Under the pieces are notes generated by a model. It ran no database searches, had not been told where the DNA came from, and worked only from the letters and a program-made list of their open reading frames with translations. From Eubacteriales bacterium (GTDB lineage Bacteria; Bacillota_A; Clostridia; Saccharofermentanales; DTU023), in the NCBI GenBank assembly GCA_030532185.1, contig JAUNLO010000002.1, positions 62,001 to 126,000 of the forward strand: 64,000 nt of DNA, in the 5' to 3' direction. Position numbers and translations under genes: made by a program. This document shows, in pieces, positions 44,694 to 53,678 of this stretch. The first letter of the stretch is position 1; each line of letters opens with the position of its first letter.

Positions 44694-44718
44694 AATGCTC
44701 CCCTCCCATATTGAAAAA

Positions 44719-44737
44719 TCTATAATTGTATTATAGA
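44719..44737 (-). promoter_or_regulatory. Palindromic operator over the -10 box of the amidohydrolase-FAD-etfBA unit
   Basis: TCTATAAT-TGT-ATTATAGA is a perfect 8-bp inverted repeat. On the minus strand a TATAAT -10 (44735-44730) lies inside it; no good -35 is seen. It is a likely binding site for a regulator, PucR being the obvious candidate. Confidence 0.55.
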
Positions 44738-44856
44738 AAGCCGAGGAGTCACTTCCTAGGGGAGGTCCTGCTAAATTCTCAGATTTTCACTTATCTATAT
44801 TGGATAATCAGCTTGCCTAATAAGACGGATAGGTCTGAAATAATGGATAAAGTTAG

Positions 44857-46542
44857 CTAGGCTAGAAAGTCACCCGCTTTTTGCCGTCCCTCAATCATTT
44901 GATAGACAATCATCCCAATACGCACCGATAGAACCTCTGTGGCATTGCCAAAGTCCAAGCCCGTTATTTCCTTAATTCGATTAAGGCGGTACATGGCCGT
45001 TTTATAGTGGATGAAGAGGTCTTTGGCTGTTTGGGCAAGATTAAGTTGATTGTCCAAATAGCATTCCAAGGTCTGTACCAGCTCCGCTCTCTGCTTACTT
45101 TCCGACTTGTACAAGAGAAGTAGACCTTCCGGCACAAATTCCATGAGTTCCTCCTGGGTTTCCAGTTTGCTGAGCAGCTTGAAGATACCCAAGTCGGAGA
45201 AGAAAAGCCAACCGTCCGCCGAAATCAGGTCTGTGACCTGAGCCAGGGAAACAGCCACCAGAGCATCATCGGACTCTTGGTAAGAATATTTCAAATTATG
45301 GAGGCCCCGAACCATCCGCCCTATGCCAGCCTGCAAAAGAGCGTCCGGTGCCTGTTCCTGTAAATCATGACTCAGTAAGTCATAGTAGTTTTGAAACCAA
45401 ACACGGTAGTCCTTAAGACTTTGGTCCGGGTCTACCTGCTGAATTAGGGATACCCGGTCGATGGTGTAATGGACAAGGGCCTTGGGCATACTCTTGGCCA
45501 CAACTTGCTTCAAGAGATTAGTGCGTTTCAAGCGCTCATCGAAGTGATCCCTGGACTCCTGCGAGTCTACCAGGGCAAAACTAATCACCCGATAACAACA
45601 CTCCGGGCAAAGTCCCGTGAAGACCCGGCTACGCTCTAGCTCGTCGTGAGAACTCAGCTTACCTGTAAGTAGATTCTCAATCAGGTCATTATGGAATTTC
45701 TGCTCCAGTTCGAATATGGCATATTGACGTGAGAACTCATATTGCAGGGCTACAATTCCGTTCTCAATTGCCACCATATCCATGCTGGAAAACTTAGACT
45801 GAACCTCCCAGACTAAGAGGTAAAGGGACTTACCCGAAGCTAGGCGTAAGTCGATACGGTAACGGTTGGGTTCTCCCTCTACCAGGAAGAAGCGATTACG
45901 CGAAACCATCTGGGGATTAAGATTTTTCAACCGATTAAATTCCCCGGCCTCTTGGTAGTTAGCATTGCTGAAATAGAGACATTGATCATTACTATCAAAA
46001 ACCGCTACGGGATTACGAATCAATTTCTCTAGCATATCTAGAATCTGGTTAATCGAAGTTTCTTCTGAGTTCAAACTGAGTGCACAGAAGTTATCATTGG
46101 TCATCTGATAATATTTGAGCCGCGTCACCTCTGACTCGAAGATACGTTCCATCACCAAACTTAAAATGACCTGGAAAGAGACTTGGAAGGGTAAATCTAC
46201 TAAGGGTATCTGAAACTTGTTACAGTAATCCTGTAAAAGACTGATTTTCTCGCGAGCATAGTCCACCTCGCGACCCCTTTTAAGGTAGATGGCACTCACC
46301 TGCTTTTCATATAGGGCATCAATGAAAGTGGAAAACTCCTCTAAACTACAGGTTTTGAAAGCATAGAGCCCGGTAAGGAGCAATTCTCCGCCTTGAATAA
46401 ATTTAACAATATCCGGGGCTTCGATAATCGTCACGCCCCGGATTTCATTATCTAGGCCCTCCGCACCAGCGCTCAGCAGCATTTCCGGCTGATCGGCCAG
46501 TTGAGACTGTATTTTTAATAATTCTCTAACGGTCAGGCTCAT
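44857..46542 (-). CDS. pucR: PucR-family transcriptional regulator
   Basis: Regulator of purine catabolism. 561 aa with the family layout: N-terminal PucR domain (MSLTVRELLKI, GVTIIEAPDIVKFIQGGELLLTGLYAF), a central GGDEF-like region, and a C-terminal helix-turn-helix (LECYLDNQLNLAQTAKDLFIHYKTAMYRLNRIKEITG, written here in part). It stands between the two M20 genes in the allantoin block, all on one strand. A TATAAT at about 46583-46588 on the minus strand may be its -10. The ligand in Bacillus PucR is thought to be an allantoin-pathway compound; that is inferred here. Confidence 0.9.
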   Translation of the reverse strand: MSLTVRELLKIQSQLADQPEMLLSAGAEGLDNEIRGVTIIEAPDIVKFIQGGELLLTGLYAFKTCSLEEFSTFIDALYEKQVSAIYLKRGREVDYAREKISLLQDYCNKFQIPLVDLPFQVSFQVILSLVMERIFESEVTRLKYYQMTNDNFCALSLNSEETSINQILDMLEKLIRNPVAVFDSNDQCLYFSNANYQEAGEFNRLKNLNPQMVSRNRFFLVEGEPNRYRIDLRLASGKSLYLLVWEVQSKFSSMDMVAIENGIVALQYEFSRQYAIFELEQKFHNDLIENLLTGKLSSHDELERSRVFTGLCPECCYRVISFALVDSQESRDHFDERLKRTNLLKQVVAKSMPKALVHYTIDRVSLIQQVDPDQSLKDYRVWFQNYYDLLSHDLQEQAPDALLQAGIGRMVRGLHNLKYSYQESDDALVAVSLAQVTDLISADGWLFFSDLGIFKLLSKLETQEELMEFVPEGLLLLYKSESKQRAELVQTLECYLDNQLNLAQTAKDLFIHYKTAMYRLNRIKEITGLDFGNATEVLSVRIGMIVYQMIEGRQKAGDFLA

Positions 46543-46655
46543 ATCTATTTCACAATTTCCGTTTATTTATAGGCTTGGAGTCATTATATATGCTATTGTC
46601 TCTTTCTCCTAGCTTCTAGTTTTCTTTAAAAGGTATGACTGTTGAGGCAGGCAAG

Positions 46656-47900
46656 TTAAGCGTCTAGCTTTTCTGCCGCCAAATCTACCATGGCTTGGAT
46701 AGCCTTAACAAAGAAATCAAGCTCTGTAAACTCAACCGGACAATGGCTGCGGCCATCACGACTAGGTACAAAGAGCATGACGGTGGGGATAAAAGGGGCA
46801 ATTTCTAAGGAGTCATGCCCCGCCCCACTTGGCATATAGCGGTAGGAGAAACCATGTTTTTTACATGATGTCTCTAGGCTTTGTAGCATAGCCTGGTCCA
46901 GGTCCACAGGTTTCACATCCAATTTTTCCTGAATCTCATAGCTACCGCCCATGGCTGCGCAGTTTTCGTCCAAAGCATGGACCAACTTGGCGGCAATATC
47001 ATCGAGGATGGCTTGTTTACGGGAACGCACATCCACCGTAAATTCACATTCTTCTGCCACTATATTCATACCACCAGGCTGTACCTTGATGAGCCCTACG
47101 GTGGCCACGGAACCCTCCCCGCTAGCTCGAGCCCAATCGCCAATTTGCGCTATGACCTTACTTGCGGCATCTACCGCATCCAGGCGCATATCCATGGGTG
47201 TGGTACCAGCATGGTCTGCCCGACCGTGCACTTTCACCACATAACGCTTGATACCTACTATACAATCCACCAAACCCAAATCGACTTTTTCTTGATCTAA
47301 AACCGGACCCTGTTCAATATGGAGTTCTAAAAAGGCCTCGATGGAATTTTCTGGCCATTGGGCTGCCGCAATATCCGCGGGATTCAGTCCTGCTTCACGC
47401 ATGGCCGCAAAAATCGAAACACCCTCCATGTCACAGTAGTCCTGGCAGTAGCTCAAATCTCGTTTCCCTAACATGGACCCGGAACCGAAATAGCCCGTAC
47501 CAAATCGCATACCTTCTTCATCATTAAAGGCAGCCACCACGAAGTCGCGCTTAAACTTGCGACCACTTTCGCTGAGTATTCTGGCTACCTCAATCGCACT
47601 AATCACGCCAGCAATGCCATCGTAGTCTCCACCATTTAAGACTGAGTCATAATGAGACCCCATCATGATACAGGCTTGTCCCGCTTCTTGGCCTTTCAGA
47701 CGGCCAAAAACGTTACCGGCGGCATCACTAGAAACCTCTAAGCCAGCCTCAGCCATCAATTTTTTAAGGGCAGCGGCACACTCCAGGGCAGCTGGGGTAA
47801 AGGGCAGACGTGTGCAGCCCATACCGGGTGTAGCGGTAAAGGCCTTCATGGCATCTAAATCGCGAGCAAGCCTTTTGCTGCTCAAGTCAATCTGCATCAT
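46656..47900 (-). CDS. allC: M20-family allantoate amidohydrolase-like enzyme, copy 2
   Basis: Likely allantoate amidohydrolase, which yields ureidoglycine, ammonia and CO2. 414 aa. Metal-site motifs GSHYDSVLNGGDYDG (near residue 81-96), FNDEEGMRF and LELHIEQGPV, plus GRADHAGTTPM in the lid domain, are the group hallmarks. AAGGAG eight bases before the first ATG supports the start. It follows the ureidoglycine aminohydrolase gene by 22 nt, so the pair makes and uses ureidoglycine. Ureidoglycolate amidohydrolase is the main alternative. Confidence 0.82.
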   Translation of the reverse strand: MMQIDLSSKRLARDLDAMKAFTATPGMGCTRLPFTPAALECAAALKKLMAEAGLEVSSDAAGNVFGRLKGQEAGQACIMMGSHYDSVLNGGDYDGIAGVISAIEVARILSESGRKFKRDFVVAAFNDEEGMRFGTGYFGSGSMLGKRDLSYCQDYCDMEGVSIFAAMREAGLNPADIAAAQWPENSIEAFLELHIEQGPVLDQEKVDLGLVDCIVGIKRYVVKVHGRADHAGTTPMDMRLDAVDAASKVIAQIGDWARASGEGSVATVGLIKVQPGGMNIVAEECEFTVDVRSRKQAILDDIAAKLVHALDENCAAMGGSYEIQEKLDVKPVDLDQAMLQSLETSCKKHGFSYRYMPSGAGHDSLEIAPFIPTVMLFVPSRDGRSHCPVEFTELDFFVKAIQAMVDLAAEKLDA

Positions 47901-47922
47901 TGCGGGGTCTCCTTGTTAGTTT

Positions 47923-48705
47923 TTAAATTTTTACATCGCGATTGCAGTCTTTGGAGTAGAGATAAGTGAGGTCTTCTTCATTACCTACGCCATAACAGGC
48001 TTGAGGGCAATAGGCGTCCATAAAGACATAGTCGCCCTTCTTCACAGGTACCCAGTCTTCATCCAAGCGATACATGGCTTTACCGGTGAGGAAATACATA
48101 CCATGTTCTTGCACATGAGTTTCGATATAGCCGTGTGAAGCCCCAGGCAGGAAACGTAAAATATGGAAGTTCATATCGAAGCCCAAATTATTGGCAGCAG
48201 GCAGGAGATCTTTTATCAGACAATGTTCCATGCCTTCGTAGGGAATCCAGTCTAGGTCACGGACATTTCCCACTACACGTTCAGCCTCATAAGTGCCCAC
48301 CCGGTCATAGCGTCTCTTATAGACAAAAAGTTGAGAATCTGCCTGACCTGTGAAGGTAAGTATTTGGCTTTCAGGAGCATAGATATAACCGCCCTCGGTT
48401 AGTGGGAAGGATTCACCTTCCAGCTGGACCTCAACCTCGCCGCGAAGGACGTAAAGAAAACACTCTAAACCCTCGCCACCGATACCGGTATTGCGTCCAC
48501 CTTCGTGCAGGGTCACCAGGTAGTCCACAAAAGAAGCCCCTAATTCGGGTGAACCTAAAATAGTTACATCACAGTTCTCGTAGCCAGGTACAGTATTTTT
48601 AACAATACCGTCAGGCTCAATCAGGCAATAGTTATTTCTCTTAATAATTGATCTAGTAGCCAATATGTCTTGGGGATAACCAGTTTGTCCATTTAGATAG
48701 CTCAT
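47923..48705 (-). CDS. allE: (S)-ureidoglycine aminohydrolase
   Basis: Bicupin, Mn-dependent enzyme that converts ureidoglycine to ureidoglycolate and ammonia. About 260 aa. In the second cupin the residues E195, H197, H201 and Q235 (numbered from the ATG at 48705) have exactly the spacing 2, 4, 34 known for the metal ligands of the plant enzyme (E235, H237, H241, Q275). The N-terminal part (TRSIIKRNNYCLIEPDG) also fits the family. It has its own promoter and leads the unit with allC. Confidence 0.93.
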   Translation of the reverse strand: MSYLNGQTGYPQDILATRSIIKRNNYCLIEPDGIVKNTVPGYENCDVTILGSPELGASFVDYLVTLHEGGRNTGIGGEGLECFLYVLRGEVEVQLEGESFPLTEGGYIYAPESQILTFTGQADSQLFVYKRRYDRVGTYEAERVVGNVRDLDWIPYEGMEHCLIKDLLPAANNLGFDMNFHILRFLPGASHGYIETHVQEHGMYFLTGKAMYRLDEDWVPVKKGDYVFMDAYCPQACYGVGNEEDLTYLYSKDCNRDVKI

Positions 48706-48764
48706 ACGATGCACTCGCTTTCTTTGTTTTTTGCATAATCACAGCTATGCCTTGAGATATAACA

Positions 48765-48793
48765 ATTTTATTGGGCAGATGTCATGGCTTCAA
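48765..48793 (-). promoter_or_regulatory. Promoter of allE-allC
   Basis: On the minus strand TTGAAG (48793-48788) and TAAAAT (48770-48765), spacer 17 bp. The -35 box is the same TTGAAG as at pta. A GCATA-N8-TATGC inverted repeat lies just downstream (about 48733-48750). A single perfect DnaA box is at 48834-48842. Confidence 0.55.
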
Positions 48794-48873
48794 TAGGTGA
48801 AAAGGCAGAAGACACCGGGAACTCCTTATCTATTGTGGATAAAATTGTTTGAGTAAAAAAAGGGCAATAAAAT

Positions 48874-48905
48874 GGCAGACACCGCCTGGAGGGACGGTGT
48901 CTGCC
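48874..48905 (-). terminator. Terminator of the allB-permease unit
   Basis: 11-bp stem GGCAGACACCG / CGGTGTCTGCC, 10-nt loop, followed on the minus strand by ATTTTATT. About 58 nt after the permease stop. Confidence 0.85.
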
Positions 48906-48962
48906 AGCATACTCAAAGCTTTATGCTGAGAATTTATTTGGTTTCACAAAAGAGCTGCTTAT

Positions 48963-50318
48963 CTACTCTAGGCTAGTACCTTTACGGAAGGGGGCAGCCT
49001 GCGGCATATATTTCATGCAGAAGTAGAAGACTAAGGCTGTGGGAATAGTGGCGGTGAAGAAGGATAAATCTACATTAACCAGACCAATAACAGCACCGAC
49101 AGCGGTAGCAATGACAGCTGCCCAGTTGACACCGGCATGGTTGCTGTCTTTATCTTTGTAGAGGTCAGCCAGTTTCTCCTCGTCATACTTACCCTTATGG
49201 AGAATATAGTAGTCCGTAACCATGATGGCAAAGATGGGGCTGAAGAAGGCTGTGTAAATTTTAACGAAGAGGTCCAAACCAGCTGCAGAGCTGTCATTGG
49301 TTAAAATCCAAGGGCAGGTGGCTACCGCTAAAACTCCAACCAGGATAACGGACGTCCTATGGGAAATTTTGAAGGCATCCATAAAGGCATAGGCCGGAGG
49401 AATTACGTTACTGGCCAGGTTAGTGGTCATTTGAGCAAAGATGATAAAGGCCAGGGTGACCACCAGCATGATCTTGTTATCCACCATGTTGGCAAAGGCG
49501 TTAATGGGATTAGCAATGCCTGTAGCAGTTGAGCTCATAGCTCCGATGAGTCCCAGCATAACTGTGGAGGGTACCATGGCAATGAAGTAGGCTACCCCTC
49601 TTTTAACGGTAGAATAACCAGGCTGCAATTCGCGAGAATAGTCACTAGCATTGAGCATAACGGTGGTGCTGTTACCAAAGAAAGCCATGATTGCCGCAAA
49701 GAAGGGCAGGCCCCAGGTACCTTTTAAATTGACCAGATTGTCACCGATAGTGCCCCAATACTGAGTTACACAGACATAGAGCAAGTAGAACATGGCCATG
49801 ACGATAACGGTACCACCAACGTTTTCTACCCACTTAACACCTTTAAAGCCCTTGATGGATAGCCAAATCTGCACAAGCTGGAAGAGAATGAAGAAAAGTA
49901 CAATGTTATCGTATTCAAAGAGGGCAATAGAAATCTGGTTGATGGCGCTACCTCCTAACCAGGTTTGGAAACCATACCATACAATTGCGGGCAAGCCTCT
50001 AATCATAGTCGGCAGGATACTACCCTGTGTTCCATAAGCACTCTTAAGCTGAACAGCATAGGGTGCTCCGTGTTTGTAACCAAAATGGTCGTTAAGGCAG
50101 ATACCCAGAACCAGGATGGTGGACCCAATGGTTACGGCTAAGAATACCTGCAGGAGATTTAGGCCCTTTTCTAATTGGGCAGAACCCATGGTCAGGGTAC
50201 CTATGGAGATACAGCCACCTAGCCATAGCATCAGGTAAGAAGGCCAGTTCATAATACGATTTTCTGGCTTGATAGGTCGTAGGCTGTCACCGGATTTTAC
50301 TTTTTTATCGTCTGACAT
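48963..50318 (-). CDS. NCS1-family permease, probably allantoin or related base
   Basis: 451-residue transporter of the NCS1 (nucleobase:cation symporter-1) family with about 12 membrane segments. The start region PENRIMNWPSYLMLWLGG and the LKSAYGTQGS and YSRELQPGY stretches fit cytosine/purine/allantoin permeases. Perfect AGGAGG before the ATG. It follows allB by 31 nt, so allantoin is the most likely substrate; cytosine or uracil are less likely here. Confidence 0.88.
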   Translation of the reverse strand: MSDDKKVKSGDSLRPIKPENRIMNWPSYLMLWLGGCISIGTLTMGSAQLEKGLNLLQVFLAVTIGSTILVLGICLNDHFGYKHGAPYAVQLKSAYGTQGSILPTMIRGLPAIVWYGFQTWLGGSAINQISIALFEYDNIVLFFILFQLVQIWLSIKGFKGVKWVENVGGTVIVMAMFYLLYVCVTQYWGTIGDNLVNLKGTWGLPFFAAIMAFFGNSTTVMLNASDYSRELQPGYSTVKRGVAYFIAMVPSTVMLGLIGAMSSTATGIANPINAFANMVDNKIMLVVTLAFIIFAQMTTNLASNVIPPAYAFMDAFKISHRTSVILVGVLAVATCPWILTNDSSAAGLDLFVKIYTAFFSPIFAIMVTDYYILHKGKYDEEKLADLYKDKDSNHAGVNWAAVIATAVGAVIGLVNVDLSFFTATIPTALVFYFCMKYMPQAAPFRKGTSLE

Positions 50319-50349
50319 AACATCCTCCTCAAATTTAGGGATTCCTCAT

Positions 50350-51759
50350 TTAATTAAGGGGGCGCACAAACTCGCCATAGCCCTTAGCTTCCTCAAGATA
50401 TTGACCATCTTTGGCCACGACTTTACCGCGGATGATGGTGCAGACTGGCGCACCTTTGCCGCTTTCGCCATCGAAACAAGAAACGTGTCCCTTGGTAAAT
50501 AATTTATCCTGCTCGACTGTCCAGGCTTTTTCTGGATCGAGGATAACTAGGTCTGCATCAAAACCCAGCTCGAAGGCACCTTTTTTACCGTATAGACCAA
50601 ATAATTTAGCAGGGTTCAGGCCCATGACACGAGAAATCCAAGTAGGACTCAGGGACTTCTTATGGACAAACATATTAAAGACCATGGGCAGGAAGAACTG
50701 AATGGCATTCAAGCCACCCCAAGCGTGCCAAATGTCCTTACTTTCATTGTCCTTCTCGGCATCAGCAGCTGGAGAGTGGTCGCTACCAATACAAGATAGG
50801 GTACCGTCCAATACATAATCCCAGAGGGCCTCGACGTCCTCAGGTTTCCGCATGGGAGGAGTACACTTAGCCGGTGCGCCTTTAGCAAAGACAAAGTCCT
50901 CGCTGTAGTCTAAATAGTGAGGGCAGGTTTCTGCAGTCACGGGCAGGCCTTCGGCAATTGCCTCTTTGACAACCTGAGCGACCATTGGATGACTGACATG
51001 GCAAATATGTACGCGGCCGCCCGTGGCTCGGCACATATCTATGACATTCTTAGTGGCTACATATTCGGTCCAAACATCATGACTATCTAAGAAGTCACGG
51101 ATCTTTTCTTCCTTGCTGCGTCCCGTCAAGCTCTTGGCTTCCCGCTCACGCTCTAAGACCTGGCCATATTCTTCACAATGGAAACCACAAAGGGCATTGT
51201 AGGGTTTCAAAATTTCCAGAGCCTTACGAATGTGGCCTAGGTTAACTGTGGGGAAAAGGTCACCATTAGGACAAGTGAAGCCCTTGAAGGCTGCTACCCC
51301 ACACTTATGTAAATCCACCAGGTCTTTCAAGTTGTTCTTGATGGAATCCGGCTGGTCATCATAATCGCCTACCAGGCCACCCCACATAGCAAAATCTACA
51401 TAGGAGTGCCGGGAAACCAAATCGTACTTGTGCTGGAAAATATCTTTGTTCATCAGCGAAGGATCGTTATTCAAGGGCATATCGATGAGAGTTGTACAGC
51501 CTGCTACAGCTGCCGCCCGTGAACCTGTTTCATAATCCTCCCGATACTCAAAACCCGGTTCATTTAAGTGGGCATGGCAGTCGATAATACCAGGGAAAAT
51601 TAGATTACCCTGCGCATCAATTACTTGCTCTGCTTCTATATCACTTTGCTCCGGATCAACGAAAGCAGTAAATTTGCCATTCTGTATGGCAATATCAGCT
51701 GCATAAATCCTATCTGCACTTACTAAACGGCCATTTTTTACAAGGAGATTACACTTCAT
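50350..51759 (-). CDS. allB: Allantoinase
   Basis: Amidohydrolase-fold enzyme that opens the allantoin ring to allantoate. Metal-site motifs: DCHAHLNEPG (near residue 60), the carbamylated Lys region GVAAFKGF, FHCEEY, HICHVSHP and GSDHSPA. About 469 aa. Three in-frame ATGs lie close together (51786, 51768, 51759); MKCNLLVKNG is the usual N-terminus, but its ribosome site is poor and AAAGGA sits nearer 51768. First gene of the unit with the NCS1 permease. Confidence 0.93.
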   Translation of the reverse strand: MKCNLLVKNGRLVSADRIYAADIAIQNGKFTAFVDPEQSDIEAEQVIDAQGNLIFPGIIDCHAHLNEPGFEYREDYETGSRAAAVAGCTTLIDMPLNNDPSLMNKDIFQHKYDLVSRHSYVDFAMWGGLVGDYDDQPDSIKNNLKDLVDLHKCGVAAFKGFTCPNGDLFPTVNLGHIRKALEILKPYNALCGFHCEEYGQVLEREREAKSLTGRSKEEKIRDFLDSHDVWTEYVATKNVIDMCRATGGRVHICHVSHPMVAQVVKEAIAEGLPVTAETCPHYLDYSEDFVFAKGAPAKCTPPMRKPEDVEALWDYVLDGTLSCIGSDHSPAADAEKDNESKDIWHAWGGLNAIQFFLPMVFNMFVHKKSLSPTWISRVMGLNPAKLFGLYGKKGAFELGFDADLVILDPEKAWTVEQDKLFTKGHVSCFDGESGKGAPVCTIIRGKVVAKDGQYLEEAKGYGEFVRPLN

Positions 51760-51812
51760 GTTCCTCATCCGTCCTTTCTGTATCATGTGCCCAAGGTTTG
51801 CACTTGTCGCTA

Positions 51813-51841
51813 ATATTATTAGGCAGTTCGCACTAACTCAA
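51813..51841 (-). promoter_or_regulatory. Probable promoter and operator of allB
   Basis: On the minus strand TTGAGT (51841-51836) and TAATAT (51818-51813), spacer 17 bp. The near-palindrome CTAATA-T-TATTAG covers the -10 box, as the palindrome does at 44719-44737, and could be the operator. Apart from this, the 326-bp gap 51760-52085 shows no gene, terminator or RNA that I can recognise. Confidence 0.45.
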
Positions 51842-52085
51842 TGACGGGGGTAGGTAAAAATTAGAGGACTGTGATTAGCCACAATAGGCAAAATAGAAGA
51901 GAAATTTCGCCCTTACTAGCAAAAATTTGGCTAAGTAAGGAAATATGACAAATAAAAATCTCCCTCAAACTGCCTCTCCTAGTTAAAGCAAGCGGAAAAG
52001 TTTGACAATTGGGGAGGTGAACAAGCTAGCTAAGAGGACCGAATGCCCAAGCTAGGCCAGTGAGCCTAAAAATTAGTGACCTGTC

Positions 52086-53582
52086 TTAGCGAGCAGGTGG
52101 AGCATCTAGGCTTAGCTCCCAGGCCGTGAGCAGAAGATTCAGATAATTATCCTGGAAATAATAGACATCTTCCTGGCCTGGCCGGAAGAGAAAACCTTGA
52201 CCTGGGGGCAAAGAGTCACCCCGTGTCAAAAGTTTGAGACCTTGCCTGGCCAAATCTAAACTCAAGTTTTGTCCAGCCAAGAGGCTGACCTTTTTATAGG
52301 CCAGGAGAGCAGGCAGGGAGATTTGGTCACCGGTAGGGCTAAGATTTATCTGATTATAGGAGGTATAGAGCTGGCCTGATGCCATAATTAGTTGATTGAA
52401 GGTCAGTAAGTCATCCGTCCTTCCCTGGCCGATTTCCCAAAGGTAGCTTATTTGCCTAAGGCTGGCCAGGCTATCAGACTGGAAAGTAGAAATGGCCGAA
52501 GGTACATAACTTTCTGTTTCAGGATTCCAGGCATAGGCATAAAAGCCAGAATCTAAGCGGGCACCTTGGGCAATAGCCTGCCAATGGTCGGCAATGTCCT
52601 GCCAGGCAGCATCTTGGGAAGCCAGAGCTTGCAGGACCCATAAATCAATTTGTGCCAGAGGGACTACCTTGAGTACTAGGTCCCCCTGGTAATCCTCTGC
52701 TTCATTGGAGGAAATCACGGTAGGGATGATTTCTTCAAAATCTTCTTGCCAAGTCAGCCTATTATCCTCCTCAAAAATGGGCAGGAGTTCTTGGCTGAGA
52801 CGGCTAATTTCTTGCTGAAAGAAATCCTCCTGCCAGTACTGACTAGCCAGGAAGAGCACGCGTAGATAGGCTAATTTGCCAGGCCAGCTGGCTGCAGGTG
52901 CCTCCGGGCCCAATTCCTCTGGGAAAAGCTGATTCAGTCCTTTCACCGCAGTAAGAAAGGGCCCTTGTCTTCTTTGGGCCAGAAGGACCTTGAGCTGTAA
53001 AAGGTGATCGGAAAGAGTAAAGCTTGACTCGGGGCTAGCCTGAAAAAGCCAAGGACTAGCCGGATTATCTGGCTCGGCATGCTGCAAGAGGCTGCGGTTA
53101 GCCAAGGGAAAAAGCCGGTCCTGACCCGTTTCCTCCAGGCTAAAGGCCTTATTTAAACGATCGAGGAGGCCATCTTGGCCACTTAAGAGCTCGTAGGAGC
53201 TTTTTTGTAGATGGGGGACCTCTAGACGCTGCCAGGCCACTTCCCGTGCTTCTTCAGGAGATGCGGTCCAGCGGAAATAAATTAAAGCCAAAAAAACCAA
53301 GAGGAGCAGACCCCCTAGGCTAAACAGCAGCCATTTACTGGGCAGCCGCCAACTATAACTCTGCAAACGGCTCCAAAAGACCTCCCCAAAGCGACGCTCA
53401 GATTTTTCTAAAAGGGGTTTACGACCTTCTTGCCCCGGAAGAGGGGGCAGAGGATAGGACTCAAGCCTGGCCTGGTCTGCTGACTTAGCCTGCTCTTGGT
53501 CTCTAGCCGGGTCTGCTGACTTAGTCTGCTCTTGGCCGAGCTTAGCTTGGCTATCTTTGGCGGGAGGATCTTGTGTACTCAT
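52086..53582 (-). CDS. Unrecognised membrane-anchored protein, possible alpha/alpha-barrel
   Basis: 498 aa; I do not recognise a family with certainty. Residues 1-45 are Gln/Ala/Asp-rich with a short repeat (EQTKSAD, EQAKSAD). One transmembrane segment (about 84-105: LLFSLGGLLLLVFLALIYF) puts about 390 residues outside. That part is all-helical with aromatic-rich turns (SGFYAYAWNPETESYVP, YFQDNYLNLLLTAWEL), which recalls GH8-like alpha/alpha toroids in membrane-bound proteins, but no catalytic pair is clear. It may be an envelope-associated protein. It is divergent from tmcAL. Confidence 0.6.
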   Translation of the reverse strand: MSTQDPPAKDSQAKLGQEQTKSADPARDQEQAKSADQARLESYPLPPLPGQEGRKPLLEKSERRFGEVFWSRLQSYSWRLPSKWLLFSLGGLLLLVFLALIYFRWTASPEEAREVAWQRLEVPHLQKSSYELLSGQDGLLDRLNKAFSLEETGQDRLFPLANRSLLQHAEPDNPASPWLFQASPESSFTLSDHLLQLKVLLAQRRQGPFLTAVKGLNQLFPEELGPEAPAASWPGKLAYLRVLFLASQYWQEDFFQQEISRLSQELLPIFEEDNRLTWQEDFEEIIPTVISSNEAEDYQGDLVLKVVPLAQIDLWVLQALASQDAAWQDIADHWQAIAQGARLDSGFYAYAWNPETESYVPSAISTFQSDSLASLRQISYLWEIGQGRTDDLLTFNQLIMASGQLYTSYNQINLSPTGDQISLPALLAYKKVSLLAGQNLSLDLARQGLKLLTRGDSLPPGQGFLFRPGQEDVYYFQDNYLNLLLTAWELSLDAPPAR

Positions 53583-53678
53583 GAGAACTTCTTTCCTTTA
53601 TTAGCCCTTAAGACACCCCAAGTCTAAGGATTAGTAAGCTTCTGCTATAATAGCTGGGCCAAGGAGGTTTAAGCAAGC

